Positions 63,685 to 64,000 of a stretch of 64,000 bases of DNA are shown in pieces. Where the stretch lies: positions 620,001-684,000 of the forward strand of contig QNRL01000001.1 in the NCBI GenBank assembly GCA_003315335.1, written 5' to 3'. The position numbers were made by a program, and so were the translations under genes. The first letter of the stretch is position 1. The number at the start of each line of letters is the position of its first letter. The notes below the pieces were generated by a model, which was given only the letters and a program-made list of their open reading frames with translations, was not told where the DNA came from and did not search any database. Source of the stretch: Pseudocitrobacter faecalis (lineage in GTDB: Bacteria; Pseudomonadota; Gammaproteobacteria; Enterobacterales; Enterobacteriaceae).

Positions 63685-64000
63685 TCAGGCGACGGCCTGA
63701 CTCACTTTAGGCATAGCGAGGCTTAACGCCTGCTGTTCATTCGCGCTGCCATGCAGCAGTTCACCGGCAATTTCACCTTCGCGCATCACCACGATACGAT
63801 CCGCAACGCCCAGCACTTCTGGCAGGTCGCTCGAGGCGAACAGTACCGCTACGCCGGATGCCGCCAGGGCGTAAATGACGTTATAAATTTCGTGCTTCGC
63901 CCCCACATCGATGCCACGCGTGGGCTCATCAAGCAGAATGACTTTCATCTCTTCCGACAGCCAACGCCCCAGAATCGCCTTCTGCTGGTTACCGCCGGAG
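63685..64000 (-). CDS. araG: AraG, arabinose importer ATPase, C-terminal part
   Basis: The frame continues past the right edge, so only the C-terminal part of the second ATPase domain is present. It contains the signature [14 protein letters not shown], Walker [14 protein letters not shown] and [25 protein letters not shown]. AraG has two fused nucleotide-binding domains; the first lies outside. Identified by similarity and by araH downstream. Confidence 0.95.
   Translation of the reverse strand, partial: SGGNQQKAILGRWLSEEMKVILLDEPTRGIDVGAKHEIYNVIYALAASGVAVLFASSDLPEVLGVADRIVVMREGEIAGELLHGSANEQQALSLAMPKVSQAVA

Overview
The window is chromosomal DNA of an enteric bacterium in the Escherichia/Salmonella/Citrobacter group. 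The gene order is that of the E. coli K-12 41-42 min region, running rsmF - yebV - yebW - (sdsR) - yebYZ/yobA - holE - exoX - ptrB - yebE - purT - eda/edd - zwf - hexR - pykA - lpxM - mepM - znuACB - ruvBA - ruvC - yebC - nudB - aspS - yecDEN - cmoAB - cutC - yecM - argS - flhEAB - cheZYBR - tap - tar - cheW/cheA - motBA - flhCD - uspC - otsAB - araH/araG. Proteins remembered from E. coli align nearly end to end with clear divergence. The presence of tap, a rhiTN locus and this REP type make a Citrobacter-like genome the best guess. That is inference, since no rRNA or other decisive marker is present.

Layout. 1-5.2 kb: tail of the rRNA methylase gene rsmF, small stress genes yebV and yebW, an lpxP-type acyltransferase where E. 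coli has pphA, the convergent sRNA pair SdsR/RyeA, and the yebY-yebZ-yobA copper-type operon. 5.2-13.6 kb: a nitrilase-like gene, exoX, ptrB, yebE, purT and the Entner-Doudoroff genes eda and edd. 13.6-19 kb: zwf, hexR, pykA and lpxM, with recognisable HexR and GntR operators. 19-26 kb: murein endopeptidase, high-affinity zinc uptake with a Zur box, and Holliday-junction genes with an SOS operator. 26-37.7 kb: translation and tRNA-modification genes (yebC, aspS, cmoAB, argS), interrupted at 33.0-34.2 kb by a RES/Xre toxin-antitoxin operon in the slot of E. coli torYZ. 37.7-41.9 kb: an accessory island with an A+T-rich lysozyme/immunity-like pair and a rhamnogalacturonide operon (rhiT-rhiN). 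41.9-59.1 kb: the flagellar export, chemotaxis, motor and master-regulator cluster, into which a DAACS-family symporter gene and a five-copy 52-bp REP array are inserted between tar and cheW. 59.1-64 kb: uspC, trehalose synthesis (otsBA) and the arabinose ABC importer (araH, partial araG).

How it works together. Zwf, Edd, Eda, HexR and PykA form one central-carbon module. HexR has a perfect palindrome in front of zwf, and GntR has a near-perfect box in the edd leader. FlhDC (CRP-dependent promoter) drives the flagellar cascade, and a textbook sigma-28 promoter drives tar-tap-cheRBYZ.

The most interesting parts are the insertions that break E. coli-like synteny. They are the orphan GH24 lysozyme with a probable periplasmic immunity partner, the RES/Xre toxin-antitoxin pair with its palindromic operator, the RhiTN operon with a KdgR-like box, and the symporter with an unusual substitution in its conserved NxDG-type motif inside the chemotaxis locus. 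None of these is proven to be a new system. All assignments are by eye from motifs and remembered family sequences; no database search was run.
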